A DNA stretch of 64,000 bases from Gemmatimonadota bacterium (GTDB lineage: Bacteria > Gemmatimonadota > Gemmatimonadetes > Longimicrobiales > Gaopeijiaceae), in assembly GCA_007125845.1 (NCBI GenBank), contig SLCK01000013.1:44160-108159 (forward strand), in the 5' to 3' direction. Below the pieces are notes generated by a model, which did no database searches, had not been told where the DNA came from, and worked only from the letters and a program-made list of their open reading frames with translations. The first letter of the stretch is position 1. Every line of letters begins with the position of its first letter. A program made the position numbers and the translations under genes. This document shows positions 26,098 to 35,285 of the stretch, piece by piece.

Positions 26098-26856
26098 TCA
26101 GCTCTCCAGGTCGACCCGCTCCACATCGGGATGCGGCCGATCCGGATCGAGCCAGGGCGGGGGAGAATCGTAGTCGTATTCACCCACGATCCAGACTGGG
26201 GTTCCGTGCTCGAGAACCTCCCAACCCCGGTCGTCCAGAACCCAGCCTTCGCCCCACTCATAGATCCACCTCGCATCGCGTTCAAGGAGCCGAAGGCAGG
26301 CGTGACTCGCCGGCTCGCCAGGGAGCTCGTACTGGTGGAAGGAGATTCCCCGCTCGTTGTGGAAGTTGAAGTACCACTCGAGGTACCATTCGGGGTTCAC
26401 GGTGCTGTGGCGGCCGCGGGAACGCCAAGTGAGATGATGGAGGCCGGTGGGAGTGGGGTGCTCGCTGCGTCCCGAGCTGACCGGTCCCCAGCGGACGAGC
26501 CGTCCTCGCTCGTAGGCCCCGAAGACCTGCATCGGGAGGTGGACGACCAGCGTCCTGGGGTCATCGGCGAGCTCCGGAAGCTCCTCGGGAAGCGGGCTAT
26601 AATCCAGCTCCTCTCCGTCCCAATCGGAGGGCACCACCAGATACTCGTGGCGCGGCAGCCGCTCGGCGTCGGTTCGATTCAGCTTTTCGAGGAGGCCCAA
26701 CTCCTCAGTGGAGAAGGTTGCGGACAGGTCGTCGGCGGTCGACTCGAGACGGTATTCAACCGCCTGCTCGGACGGCGGCTCGGGATGCCCAGAATCGCCG
26801 CGGGAGTCGACGCTTCCCGAAAGAGTCGGCGCCAGGATGAACAGTCCCAATCTCAC
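26098..26856 (-). CDS. L,D-transpeptidase (YkuD family)
   Basis: Exported cell-wall enzyme of about 252 residues expected to make or attach peptidoglycan cross-links. The YkuD core has TPTGLHHLTWRSRG, the histidine in GISFHQYELPG and the catalytic ASHACLRLL, where the usual Gly before Cys is Ala. A signal-like N-terminus reads VRLGLFILAPTLSGS. GTG 26856 is preferred: it has GAGGG upstream and starts seven bases after the NmrA-like stop. ATG 26883 would add nine residues and overlap that gene by 20 bases. Confidence 0.8.
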   Translation of the reverse strand: MRLGLFILAPTLSGSVDSRGDSGHPEPPSEQAVEYRLESTADDLSATFSTEELGLLEKLNRTDAERLPRHEYLVVPSDWDGEELDYSPLPEELPELADDPRTLVVHLPMQVFGAYERGRLVRWGPVSSGRSEHPTPTGLHHLTWRSRGRHSTVNPEWYLEWYFNFHNERGISFHQYELPGEPASHACLRLLERDARWIYEWGEGWVLDDRGWEVLEHGTPVWIVGEYDYDSPPPWLDPDRPHPDVERVDLES

Positions 26857-26863
26857 GAAGCCC

Positions 26864-27730
26864 TCAGCGCCAAGCGTCGGCATTCTCCTCGCAGAAATCC
26901 GAGAAAAATCTGGGGGCTCGATCGAGGATGCGATCGAGATCGGGGTAGATCGGTGCTCGCCACCATCTCCGGATGGAGCCGAAGAGGCCCAGCATGACCT
27001 CGATCTCCTCCGGCCGCCAGTCCCGTGCCTCGAGGATTCGCTTGAACTCCGGGTCGGACACGGGTTCGTAGGGAATCCGTCGCCCGGCAGCCTTCGAGAC
27101 CGCGGCGGCGGCCTCTCCCATCGTCAGGGACTCCTCGCCGGTGAGAGTATACGCCTTTCCGAAGTGCTCCTCGGAGGTCAGGGCCCGAACGGCCACGGAG
27201 GCCACGTCGCGAACATCGACGAGGCTCACCCTCTCCTCTCCGGCCGGGAGTCGAATCCTACCGTCTTCCCGGATCTGCTCCGAGATGAATCCGGGATGGA
27301 AGTTCTGCATGTAGAGGTTGGGGCGCAGGATCGTGTGCTCGATACCCCTCGATTCCAGGTGGAGCTCCACCTTCCGAAGGTGGAGGTGGTCCTTCTGTTC
27401 CACCATCATCGCCGAGAGGAGCACAACGTGGCGAACCTTCGCGGCCACGGCCCAGTCCAGGAACGGAACGAGGCTCTCGTAAGCGTCCGGGCTGAAGGGT
27501 GGCGGCATCAGGAAGACCCGGTCTGCCCAGGTGACCGCTCCATCGTAGGTGGATGCCCAATCGTAGTTCAACTCGACGACCTCCACACCGTCGTCGAAGA
27601 GCTTCCTGGCCATGTCTGGTGTCCGAGTCGCAGCCTTCACCTCGACCCCGGCCTCCGCAAGCTTCCGGACCACCTCCCGGCCGACCTTTCCGGTGGCTCC
27701 AGTCACCAGGATCTTCTCCGTGACAGTCAA
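26864..27730 (-). CDS. NmrA-like NAD(P)-binding protein
   Basis: Atypical SDR-fold protein of 288 residues. The Rossmann motif is ILVTGATGKVGREVVRKLAE at the N-terminus; VRHVVLLSAMMVEQ and IEHTILRPNLYMQNFHPGFI follow the NmrA/HSCARG pattern, which lacks the classical Tyr-Lys pair. Members sense NADP(H) balance or reduce quinones. The start is a TTG at 27730 with AGGGGG six bases upstream; no ATG gives the full Rossmann motif. It is followed directly by the L,D-transpeptidase. Confidence 0.82.
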   Translation of the reverse strand: MTVTEKILVTGATGKVGREVVRKLAEAGVEVKAATRTPDMARKLFDDGVEVVELNYDWASTYDGAVTWADRVFLMPPPFSPDAYESLVPFLDWAVAAKVRHVVLLSAMMVEQKDHLHLRKVELHLESRGIEHTILRPNLYMQNFHPGFISEQIREDGRIRLPAGEERVSLVDVRDVASVAVRALTSEEHFGKAYTLTGEESLTMGEAAAAVSKAAGRRIPYEPVSDPEFKRILEARDWRPEEIEVMLGLFGSIRRWWRAPIYPDLDRILDRAPRFFSDFCEENADAWR

Positions 27731-27883
27731 TGGATCCCCCTCTGCTGCCGGTTCTCCCCCGCAAGCGAGCGAGCGCGCACTTCACGGGGTGCGGTTTCAC
27801 CTTCGTCCAGCCGGAGTGCTGGCGGGTCCGCGCGTGCGGTTCAACACCCCCGGCCAGGGGCATCGTTCCGGGCCGCGACCGAC

Positions 27884-29245
27884 TTACGTGCGGTGACCGA
27901 TGGCGAGCGTGACGAAGCGGACGACCATGAGGAGGACGATCGCCCACCAAACGCCCGCGAGCTCCCAACCCATTGGGAGCACGAGAAGAAGGGCGCACGC
28001 GGCCACGGCGCTGGAGAGTAGCATCTGGCCTGCGAGGAAACGGAACCGTTCCGATCCGAGATAGATGCCGTCCCACACGAAGACGAGGGCGCAGAGGGGT
28101 TGCATCCAGACGATAAGAGGCAGCACGGCACGGACTTCGGCGATGGTGGCCGGGTCCGAAGTGAAGATTCGCGGGAGTAGAGGTGATACGAGATGAAATC
28201 CGACCGCAAGGACCAGCCCGACCGCGCCGCCCCAGGCGAGCAGGCGGTGCGAGGCGGCTTTCACCACAGAGGGCGCGCTCGCTCCCCGGTACTTCCCCAC
28301 CATCGCCTGGGCGGCTACAGCCAGGGCGTCTACGATCAAGGCCAGCAGAAGGAAGAGCTGGGTCGCCACCTGATGGGCGGCCACCGCGGCGCTGCCGAGC
28401 CTGGCGGCGATCGCGGTGGCGAGCGTGAGGGTGCCGATAAGGGCGAAGGTGCGCAACACCAGCTCGCCTCCGATGCGCAGGAAGGGGAGGAGCTCCCGCG
28501 GGGAGGGGAGCGAGAGGGCCAGACCGAGATCATCCCGACGTCGCCCGAGCAGGAGGCTCAGAAACCAGAGGGCCCCGCACCACTGCGCCGCGACCGTGGC
28601 CCATGCGGCGCCCTCGAGTCCCCATCCGAGACCGAAGATCAGGAGAGGGTCCAGAATCAGATTGACCCCGTTCAGTCCGAGGGTGACCACGAGGGGGGTA
28701 CGGGTGTCCTGGTGACCCCGGAAGATCCCGTGGCTCGCCATGATCACGAGGACGGCGGTCCCGGCCCACGCCCGGATCCGAAGATAGGCGAGAGCCGGCT
28801 CCCTCAACTCTCCGGTCGCGCCCATCAGGGCGAGGATCGGATCTGCCAGCAACAAGAGTGCGGCGGTGGTGACGAGTCCCGCGACACCGGCCACGACCAG
28901 GGCCTCCACCGCCAGGCGTCCCGCGAGCCCCCGGTCACCCCGCCCCACCGCCCGAGCCACACGCGGGGTGGTTCCGTAGGCCAGGAAGTTGAAGCCGACG
29001 AAAGCCATCGAGAAGATGGCCGCGTTCACACCCAGGGCACCCAGGGGCACGACACCGAGGCGGCCGACGAAGGCGGTGTCCACCATCGAGACGAGGGGGT
29101 CCGCGGCGAGGGCTCCCAACGCCGGCACCGCGAGCCCCAGAATCTCCCTGTCGAAGGGGGAGCGGAGCGCCGTCGAACGAGGGCCGGCTGGGGGTGTGTG
29201 TCGAGACATGTCCGGATCGGTCTCCCGAGGGCGTGTGGCGGCCAC
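27884..29245 (-). CDS. MATE-family efflux transporter
   Basis: Inner-membrane multidrug/toxin exporter of 453 residues with 12 predicted membrane segments in two MatE repeats (LAVPALGALAADPLVSMVDTAFVG, FRGHQDTRTPLVVTLGLNGVNLILDPLLIFGLGWGLEGAAWATV, and HQVATQLFLLLALIVDALAVAAQ). The GTG at 29245 carries GGAGAAAGGGA immediately upstream. That ribosome-binding site overlaps copy c of the dispersed motif, read in reverse. ATG 29209 is an alternative. Substrate not predictable. Confidence 0.88.
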   Translation of the reverse strand: MAATRPRETDPDMSRHTPPAGPRSTALRSPFDREILGLAVPALGALAADPLVSMVDTAFVGRLGVVPLGALGVNAAIFSMAFVGFNFLAYGTTPRVARAVGRGDRGLAGRLAVEALVVAGVAGLVTTAALLLLADPILALMGATGELREPALAYLRIRAWAGTAVLVIMASHGIFRGHQDTRTPLVVTLGLNGVNLILDPLLIFGLGWGLEGAAWATVAAQWCGALWFLSLLLGRRRDDLGLALSLPSPRELLPFLRIGGELVLRTFALIGTLTLATAIAARLGSAAVAAHQVATQLFLLLALIVDALAVAAQAMVGKYRGASAPSVVKAASHRLLAWGGAVGLVLAVGFHLVSPLLPRIFTSDPATIAEVRAVLPLIVWMQPLCALVFVWDGIYLGSERFRFLAGQMLLSSAVAACALLLVLPMGWELAGVWWAIVLLMVVRFVTLAIGHRT

Positions 29246-29270
29246 TCCCTTTCTCCAACAACCTTCTAGG
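29244..29270 (+). repeat. dispersed intergenic motif, copy c
   Basis: ACTCCCTTTCTCCAACAACC followed by TTCTAGG. It lies in the 133-base divergent gap between the MATE gene and the SLC13-like gene, oriented toward the latter like the other copies. Its left part doubles as the ribosome-binding region of the MATE gene. A G-run/C-run inverted repeat follows it directly. Confidence 0.55.
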
Positions 29271-29378
29271 CGGTTGGGGGAGGCCCCACAAGCCCCCGGA
29301 AAGGCGAGGTGCGCCTGAGCCGGTCGAGCGAGAGTGGCGGTCTGGAGGCTCTGCGCGGCCGTCCGTTACCTTCCTCGC

Positions 29379-31730
29379 ATGACCTTCGAGATCGCCCTCG
29401 TACTCCTGGTCCTGTCCGTGGCCGTGGTGCTGTTCGTGACCGGATGGCTGCGCCAGGACCTCGTCGCCCTGTTGGCCATGGTCACCCTCGGCGTCACGGG
29501 AGTCCTTGCACCCCAGGAGGCGCTCGCCGGTTTCAGCAATCCCGCCGTGATCGCGGTCGCCGGAATGTTTGTGATCAGCGCCGGCCTGAGCCGTACCGGA
29601 GTCGCCAGGGTGCTTGGCCGTCAGATCGTTCGGATGGGGGGCACCAGGGAGACCACCCTCGTCGTGGTGCTCATGCTCACTTCGGGTGTGCTATCGGGCT
29701 TCATGAACAACGTCGGTGTCGCGGCGATGCTCCTCCCGGTGGTCGCCGACATTTCTCGAAAGGTGGACCTGTCTCCATCAAAGCTCCTGATCCCGATGGC
29801 GCTCGGCGCCCAGCTCGGAGGGCTGACCACGCTCATCGGGACCTCGCCGAATCTGCTCGCGTCCGACGCCCTCCGGGATGCTGGGCTCGAACCTCTGCGA
29901 TTCTTCGACTTCAGCCCGATCGGCCTGCTCCTCCTCGGGGCCGGCACCCTCTTCGTGGCCTTCGCCGGACCACGGCTCCTGCCGCGGCGCGATCCGGACG
30001 ATTCGGACGGAGTACCCAGCCGCGGAATCCGGGAGTCCGTGCGGCTCGACGAGAGACTCTTCACCGTGGAGCTGCCGGCACGCTCTCATCTCGATGGGCG
30101 CACACTGGAGGAGAGCTTGATCGGTTCAGCGCTTGGGCTCAACGTCCTGGCGATCGAGCGGAAGAACGAGCGACGTCGCTTGGCTCCACCTCCCGCCGCC
30201 GTCCTGCGCGCCGGCGATCGACTCGTCGTCCACGGCCGACCTGACCTCCTGCTCGCACTTCAGGGGCGGCGCCACCTCGTCCCGGAGGAGGACAGGGACC
30301 CGGCGAACTGGCTGGTGTCCGATTCGATCCGCGTGGCGGAGGTCTTCGTCGACGAGGGCTCCGAGTTGGTGGGGGTCACGCTCAACGAAGCGGACTTCCG
30401 CCAGGAGATGGGCGTCGCGGTCCTCGCGATCATCAGGGAGGGCCGGGCGCGCCGGAGCCATCTTCAGGACACCCCGCTCCGCTCCGGTGACCGCCTTCTC
30501 GTCCAGGGGCCGCCGGACCGACTGGAGGCCCTCAAGGAACGGAGTGCGCTCACCGACTTCCGATTCTTGACCGCAGAGGACGCGATCCGGACCTATGATC
30601 TGGAGGGGCGCCTCACCTCCCTGCGCGTCACCGAGGACTCGCTCCTGGGTGGGAAGACCCTCGCGGAGACTCATCTCGGCGACGCCATGGGGTTGGCGGT
30701 GCTCGGCATTGTCCGATCGGGCGAAGTGGAGCTCCGCCCCGATCCCACGCAACCGGTGCGGGTCGGTGATGTGCTCCTGGTCAAGGCCCGGCCCGACGAC
30801 CTGTTCGCTCTCCGCGGTCTCCAGCGTCTCGAGGTTCTGACGGACGTCCCGGTGAAGGCGGAGGATCTGGAGACCGACCGCGCCGGTTTCGTGGAGGTCG
30901 TGCTGTCGCCCCGGAGCACGTTGGTGGGAAAGACGCCCCGCCAGCTCCAGCTCAGGAATCGCTACGGCATGACCGCGGTAGCGATCTGGCGCGACGGTCG
31001 GACGATCCGCACCGGCCTCCGTGATGAGCCACTCCGGTTCGGGGACGCCCTCCTCCTCTACGGCCCCACACCGCGGGCCAAGCAGCTCCTCGCCGAGGCG
31101 GATCTGATCGTTCTCACGGAGATGCTTCCCGAGCCGTTCAAGACGAAGCTGGCGCCTCTCTCGCTCGTGATCATGGCGGTGGCGCTCTTTCCCGTCGTCG
31201 TGGGCTGGCTCCCGATCTCGATCGGGGTGGTCCTCGGTGCCGCGCTCATGATCGTCACCCGCTGCGTGTCGGTGGACGAGGCGTACCGAGCGGTCGATTG
31301 GCCCACGATCGTCCTCGTTGCGGGGATGATCTCGGTGGGTGCGGCCCTGAACCAGACTGGAGCGGCCCGGATGCTGGGGGAGGCGGCGCTCGCGGGGACG
31401 GGCGCTCTTGGCCCGCGCGCGGTCCTGGCCACCCTTTGCATCCTCACGGCCATGGGCGCTCAGTTCATTCCCGGTCCCGCCCTCGTCGTTCTGATGGCGC
31501 CCATCGCCCTGAGCGCAGCCGGTGATCTCTCCCTCTCCCCGCATGCCCTCGTCATGGGGGTGACCCTCGCGGCGACGTCGCTTGCGAGTCCGGTCGCGCA
31601 CCCCGCACACGCCCTCGTCATGGGACCGGCTGGATATCGGTATACCGACTTCCTTCGGCTGGGGATTCCGCTCACGATCCTTGTCGTCGCCCTCATCGTG
31701 GTCGCGCTTCCCGTCTTCATGCCGCTCTGA
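29379..31730 (+). CDS. SLC13/DASS-like transporter with four RCK_C-like modules
   Basis: Inner-membrane transporter of 783 residues. The first membrane half (1 to about 200) includes FMNNVGVAAMLLPVV and LIGTSPNLLASDAL, hallmark Asn/Thr motifs of the sodium:anion symporter fold. The second half (from about 590) repeats it with FIPGPALVVLMAPIALSA. Between them lie four consecutive TrkA-C/RCK_C-like units (about 225-305, 320-395, 405-490 and 505-585), each ending in a pattern like RAGDRLVVHG, RSGDRLLVQG, RVGDVLLVKA or RFGDALLLYG. Two units are usual in bacterial homologues. ATG 29379 lacks a clear ribosome-binding site. Confidence 0.85.
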   Translation: MTFEIALVLLVLSVAVVLFVTGWLRQDLVALLAMVTLGVTGVLAPQEALAGFSNPAVIAVAGMFVISAGLSRTGVARVLGRQIVRMGGTRETTLVVVLMLTSGVLSGFMNNVGVAAMLLPVVADISRKVDLSPSKLLIPMALGAQLGGLTTLIGTSPNLLASDALRDAGLEPLRFFDFSPIGLLLLGAGTLFVAFAGPRLLPRRDPDDSDGVPSRGIRESVRLDERLFTVELPARSHLDGRTLEESLIGSALGLNVLAIERKNERRRLAPPPAAVLRAGDRLVVHGRPDLLLALQGRRHLVPEEDRDPANWLVSDSIRVAEVFVDEGSELVGVTLNEADFRQEMGVAVLAIIREGRARRSHLQDTPLRSGDRLLVQGPPDRLEALKERSALTDFRFLTAEDAIRTYDLEGRLTSLRVTEDSLLGGKTLAETHLGDAMGLAVLGIVRSGEVELRPDPTQPVRVGDVLLVKARPDDLFALRGLQRLEVLTDVPVKAEDLETDRAGFVEVVLSPRSTLVGKTPRQLQLRNRYGMTAVAIWRDGRTIRTGLRDEPLRFGDALLLYGPTPRAKQLLAEADLIVLTEMLPEPFKTKLAPLSLVIMAVALFPVVVGWLPISIGVVLGAALMIVTRCVSVDEAYRAVDWPTIVLVAGMISVGAALNQTGAARMLGEAALAGTGALGPRAVLATLCILTAMGAQFIPGPALVVLMAPIALSAAGDLSLSPHALVMGVTLAATSLASPVAHPAHALVMGPAGYRYTDFLRLGIPLTILVVALIVVALPVFMPL

Positions 31731-31848
31731 GGAGTTGGGGGTCGTTCCACTCGCCTGTCCTCAGTAGCCGGACGAATCGACCCGGAGGGAGGCGTCCTTG
31801 CGGGATGGAATGTCTCCTTCGCCCCCACGCCTCCCGGGTGCCCCCCCG

Positions 31849-31876
31849 CACTCCCCTTCTTCAACAACCCCTTCGG
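31849..31876 (+). repeat. dispersed intergenic motif, copy d
   Basis: ACTCCCCTTCTTCAACAACC followed by CCTTCGGG. It is the most diverged 3' end of the four copies. It lies in the 308-base gap between the SLC13-like gene and otsA, about 163 bases before the otsA start. A TTGACA (32002-32007) lies nearer to otsA but has no convincing -10 partner; nothing else in the gap (31731-32038) could be assigned. Confidence 0.55.
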
Positions 31877-32038
31877 GATGCGGGAATTCCGCCGCCGCCA
31901 TGGAACGGCACGACTCCTGCTTTCCTCCATGGTCCGGCCGGAGTCGGTGCAGGGTATTCCGCTTCCCTGTCGACGGCGAGTTGAGAGAGCCTCGGGCCGC
32001 TTTGACAATCGCCCCCTATTCGACCCTTGAGGAGCGAG

Positions 32039-33535
32039 ATGAGCGAACACCACCCTTCGGACGCGAATCCGAGCTCGCGTCTTCGACCCCGGGCCGTTTA
32101 TTCCTCGGCTCGGTGGGCTCAGCGCCGCTCGCCGACCGACCTTCTGCCTCCGAAGAGAGGCACTGCCGACAGAGCCAGACTCGTGGTCGCTTCGAACCGC
32201 CTTCCGGTGACGATCACACGCGGCCCCGAAGGTCAGTTGGAGGCGGGACCCGCCGCCGGCGGCCTGATCACGGCGCTCGAACCCGTGATGCGTGAGAGAG
32301 GTGGAGTCTGGTTGGGGTGGCCCGGTGCCGTCGGGGAATGCGGATTGGAGGTGGGCCGGGCCATGCAGGCGTCCGATCCCGCAAGGCCCTACTCCCTGAA
32401 GCCGATCGACTTGAGCGCGGAGGATCGGGATCTCTATTACCTCGGTTTCGCAAACGACGTGCTCTGGCCGCTTCTCCACGGTCTCGTCGATCGGTGCGGC
32501 GGCGGTTCCACATACCTCGACCGCTACCGTGTCGTGAACCGACGCTTCGCTCGGGCCATTGCCGAGGTGAGCAATGAGCGGGATTTCATCTGGGTCCACG
32601 ACTACCACCTCCTGCTCGTCGGCAGAGAGCTCCGGAAGCTCGGGCTCCGGAACCGGGTCGGATTCTTCCTGCACACTCCGTTTCCAGCGCCCGACCTCAT
32701 GCGGGATATGCCCTGGTCCCCGGAGATCCTGGAGGGTCTCGCGGCATTCGATCTTCTGGGATTCCAGTCGCCCCGGGACCAGGAGAACTACCAGGCGGCC
32801 CGGGGTGAGGAGGTGGCTCCCGCGCGCGTTTTTCCGATCTCGATCGATTTCGACGAGTTCCACCCAAGCGTGACGCAGCCTTCCGTGCCTATCGAGGCGG
32901 ACCGCATCCGGTCGATCGTCGGTCCCCGGACGCTGATTCTGGGCGTGGATCGGCTGGACTACACCAAGGGCCTGCCTGAAAAGCTGAGGGGATTTCGGTC
33001 CGCGCTGAGGGAACACCCCGAGCTGCGCGGGCGAGTCGTCCTCGAGCAGCTCGTGATTCCCAGTCGCAGCGAGCTCGCTTCGTACCGGGCGGTCAAGGAC
33101 GAGGTCGAGAACCTGGTGGCCGATATCAATCGGGAGTGGGCGCGCGACGGGTGGCTTCCCGTGCGCTACCACTACGGACATTGGAGTCGTTGCGAGCTCC
33201 TGGCCCGCTACCAGGCTGCGGATGTCGCGCTGGTGACGCCCCTCATGGATGGCATGAATCTGGTCGCCAAGGAATACTGTGTCGCCAATCGGGGGGGCGG
33301 CGTTCTCATCCTGAGCGAGACTGCCGGAGCCGCCCACGAGCTTTCGCACTCGGCGATCCTCGTCGATCCGACCGACGAGCGTGCGATAGGCGACTCGGTC
33401 CTCCGTGCCGTTCGGATGCCCTACACGGAACGCTTCAAGCGCATGTCAGGCGCACGGGAGCTCCTGCGCGCCCGAGACGTCCATCACTGGGTAGACGGCT
33501 TCCTGCGCGAGGGCCTCGACGCGCTCCGGGGGTGA
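32039..33535 (+). CDS. otsA: alpha,alpha-trehalose-phosphate synthase
   Basis: GT20 enzyme of 498 residues that makes trehalose-6-phosphate from UDP-glucose and glucose-6-phosphate. Core motifs are LVVASNRLPV, the N-loop GPAAGGLITAL, GWPG, IWVHDYHLLLVG, FFLHTPFPAPDLM, LGVDRLDYTKGLPEKL, and the C-terminal TPLMDGMNLVAKEYCVANR. The ATG at 32039 has GAGGAG upstream; the N-terminal 45 residues are a basic low-complexity extension before the core. No trehalose-phosphate phosphatase gene (otsB) is in the window. Confidence 0.95.
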   Translation: MSEHHPSDANPSSRLRPRAVYSSARWAQRRSPTDLLPPKRGTADRARLVVASNRLPVTITRGPEGQLEAGPAAGGLITALEPVMRERGGVWLGWPGAVGECGLEVGRAMQASDPARPYSLKPIDLSAEDRDLYYLGFANDVLWPLLHGLVDRCGGGSTYLDRYRVVNRRFARAIAEVSNERDFIWVHDYHLLLVGRELRKLGLRNRVGFFLHTPFPAPDLMRDMPWSPEILEGLAAFDLLGFQSPRDQENYQAARGEEVAPARVFPISIDFDEFHPSVTQPSVPIEADRIRSIVGPRTLILGVDRLDYTKGLPEKLRGFRSALREHPELRGRVVLEQLVIPSRSELASYRAVKDEVENLVADINREWARDGWLPVRYHYGHWSRCELLARYQAADVALVTPLMDGMNLVAKEYCVANRGGGVLILSETAGAAHELSHSAILVDPTDERAIGDSVLRAVRMPYTERFKRMSGARELLRARDVHHWVDGFLREGLDALRG

Positions 33536-33652
33536 TCCGGGAGGAGCAGCCGGAATCCGTCGTATCGGAGAGCGCCCGCCCCGGGATGGGGGTGCTTGCG
33601 TTGGCGAGACCGTCGAGGTTAGAGGTCCGTTGGAGAGGGGAGATCTCCGGTG

Positions 33653-33686
33653 GGCCTCTCGCCGTTTCCGTCGAGAGGCCTTTTCC
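33653..33686 (+). terminator. intrinsic terminator after otsA
   Basis: A perfect nine-base stem, GGCCTCTCG (33653-33661) with CGAGAGGCC (33672-33680), has a 10-base loop and is followed by TTTTCC. It ends the otsA transcript and lies just before the ALDH7 gene, whose ribosome-binding site follows. Confidence 0.8.
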
Positions 33687-33707
33687 ATCGCAAGGGAGGA
33701 GGCCGTC

Positions 33708-35228
33708 ATGCAAGAGGTGTTCGAGACCCTCGGGATAGGAGATCGAAATCCCGGAACGTCCACCGGAGAGAGCTTCTTCGGGGATCCGGGCCTCGCGGCT
33801 GTGGCCAGCCACACGCCCACGGACGGCACCCGGATAGGCGAGGTGGCCCTGACCCGTCGCGAGGAGTACGATCTGGTGATGGACCGGGCGCTCCGGGCCT
33901 TCGACGTCTGGCGGATGACGCCGGCGCCCCGGAGAGGCGAGATCGTGCGGCAGATCGGGAGCGAGCTCAGGGAGTTCAAAGCACCGCTGGGTCGGCTGGT
34001 CAGCTTCGAGATGGGAAAGATCCTCCAGGAGGGGCTGGGGGAAGTCCAGGAGATGATCGACATCGCCGACTTCGCTGTCGGGCAATCCCGCATGCTGTAC
34101 GGGAAGACGATGCACTCCGAGCGTCCCCATCACCGCATGTACGAGCAGTGGCATCCGCTCGGTCCGGTGGGCGTCATCTCGGCCTTCAACTTTCCCGTGG
34201 CCGTCTACGCTTGGAATGCGATGATCGCGGCGGTGTGCGGAGACGTCGTCGTGTGGAAGGGGTCGGAGAAGACGCCCCTCTGCAGCCTCGCCGTCCAGCG
34301 AATCATCTCGCGGGTGCTGGCGAGGCACGATCTCCCCGAGGGCATCTTCAACCTGGTGACCGGAGACCGCCAGGTCGGGGAATGGATGGCCAAGGACGAG
34401 CGCATCCCCCTGATCTCCGCCACCGGCTCCATTCCGATGGGACGTTCCGTCGCGCACTGCGTCGCGAGCCGACTGGGACGGACGATCCTGGAGCTCGGGG
34501 GGAACAACGCAATGGTCGTCACCGAGAAGGCCGACCTCGAGATGACTGCGAGGGCCGCCGTCTTCGGGGCGATCGGAACGGCCGGGCAGCGGTGCACCAC
34601 CATTCGCAGATTGCTCGTGCAGGAGGACGTCTTCGAAGAGGTGCGCGACCGGCTCCTGGGCGCCTACGCGGGGCTCCGCATCGGTGACCCTCTCGATGAG
34701 CGGACGGTGATGGGGCCCCTCATCGACGCAGAGGCGGTCGAGCAGATGCAGGCCGCGCTGCTTCGGATCAAGGAGGAGGGGGGAGAGGTGATCTCGGGTG
34801 GGGAGGTTCTCGACGAGTTGGGCGGCCACTTCGTTCGCCCGGCTCTGGCTGTTGCGGAAAACGAGTTCGAGATCGTTCAGGAGGAAACCTTCGCGCCCAT
34901 CCTCTATCTCATCCCCTTCCGGACCCTGGAGGAGGGGATTGCGAAGCAGAACGGGGTGAGGCAGGGCCTCAGCTCGGCGATCTTCTCCCGCGATGTCGGC
35001 GAGATCGAAGCGTTCCTGAGCCACCGCGGATCGGACTGCGGGATTGCGAACGTCAACATTGGCACAAGTGGGGCGGAGATCGGGGGGGCTTTTGGCGGAG
35101 AGAAGGAGACCGGGGGGGGGAGGGAGGCTGGGTCCGACGCCTGGAAGGCGTACATGCGTCGCCAGACGAACACCATCAACTGGGGTGAGGAGCTCCCCCT
35201 GGCACAGGGAATCGATTTCGGGGTTTGA
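33708..35228 (+). CDS. ALDH7-type aldehyde dehydrogenase (alpha-aminoadipic semialdehyde dehydrogenase-like)
   Basis: NAD(P)-dependent aldehyde dehydrogenase of 506 residues. The ALDH7/antiquitin pattern is visible: GPVGVISAFNFPVAVYAWN, LELGGNNAMVV with the general-base Glu, GTAGQRCTTIRRL with the nucleophile Cys, and the C-terminal NVNIGTSGAEIGGAFGGEKE region followed by SDAWKAYMRRQTNTINW. Family members oxidise alpha-aminoadipic semialdehyde in lysine breakdown or betaine/other aldehydes. AGGGAGGAGG precedes ATG 33708; the longer frame overlaps the terminator and is rejected. The SDR gene follows after 57 bases. Confidence 0.9.
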   Translation: MQEVFETLGIGDRNPGTSTGESFFGDPGLAAVASHTPTDGTRIGEVALTRREEYDLVMDRALRAFDVWRMTPAPRRGEIVRQIGSELREFKAPLGRLVSFEMGKILQEGLGEVQEMIDIADFAVGQSRMLYGKTMHSERPHHRMYEQWHPLGPVGVISAFNFPVAVYAWNAMIAAVCGDVVVWKGSEKTPLCSLAVQRIISRVLARHDLPEGIFNLVTGDRQVGEWMAKDERIPLISATGSIPMGRSVAHCVASRLGRTILELGGNNAMVVTEKADLEMTARAAVFGAIGTAGQRCTTIRRLLVQEDVFEEVRDRLLGAYAGLRIGDPLDERTVMGPLIDAEAVEQMQAALLRIKEEGGEVISGGEVLDELGGHFVRPALAVAENEFEIVQEETFAPILYLIPFRTLEEGIAKQNGVRQGLSSAIFSRDVGEIEAFLSHRGSDCGIANVNIGTSGAEIGGAFGGEKETGGGREAGSDAWKAYMRRQTNTINWGEELPLAQGIDFGV

Positions 35229-35285
35229 AGCGGATCGCGAGCCAGCGGCTCCTCCGACCCTCCGACAGGCCTTCCCGATATTGCG

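Noticed and set aside
31460..33349. Open frame of 629 codons opposite otsA
   Set aside because: It is antisense to otsA and crosses intergenic DNA, with shadow-like composition.
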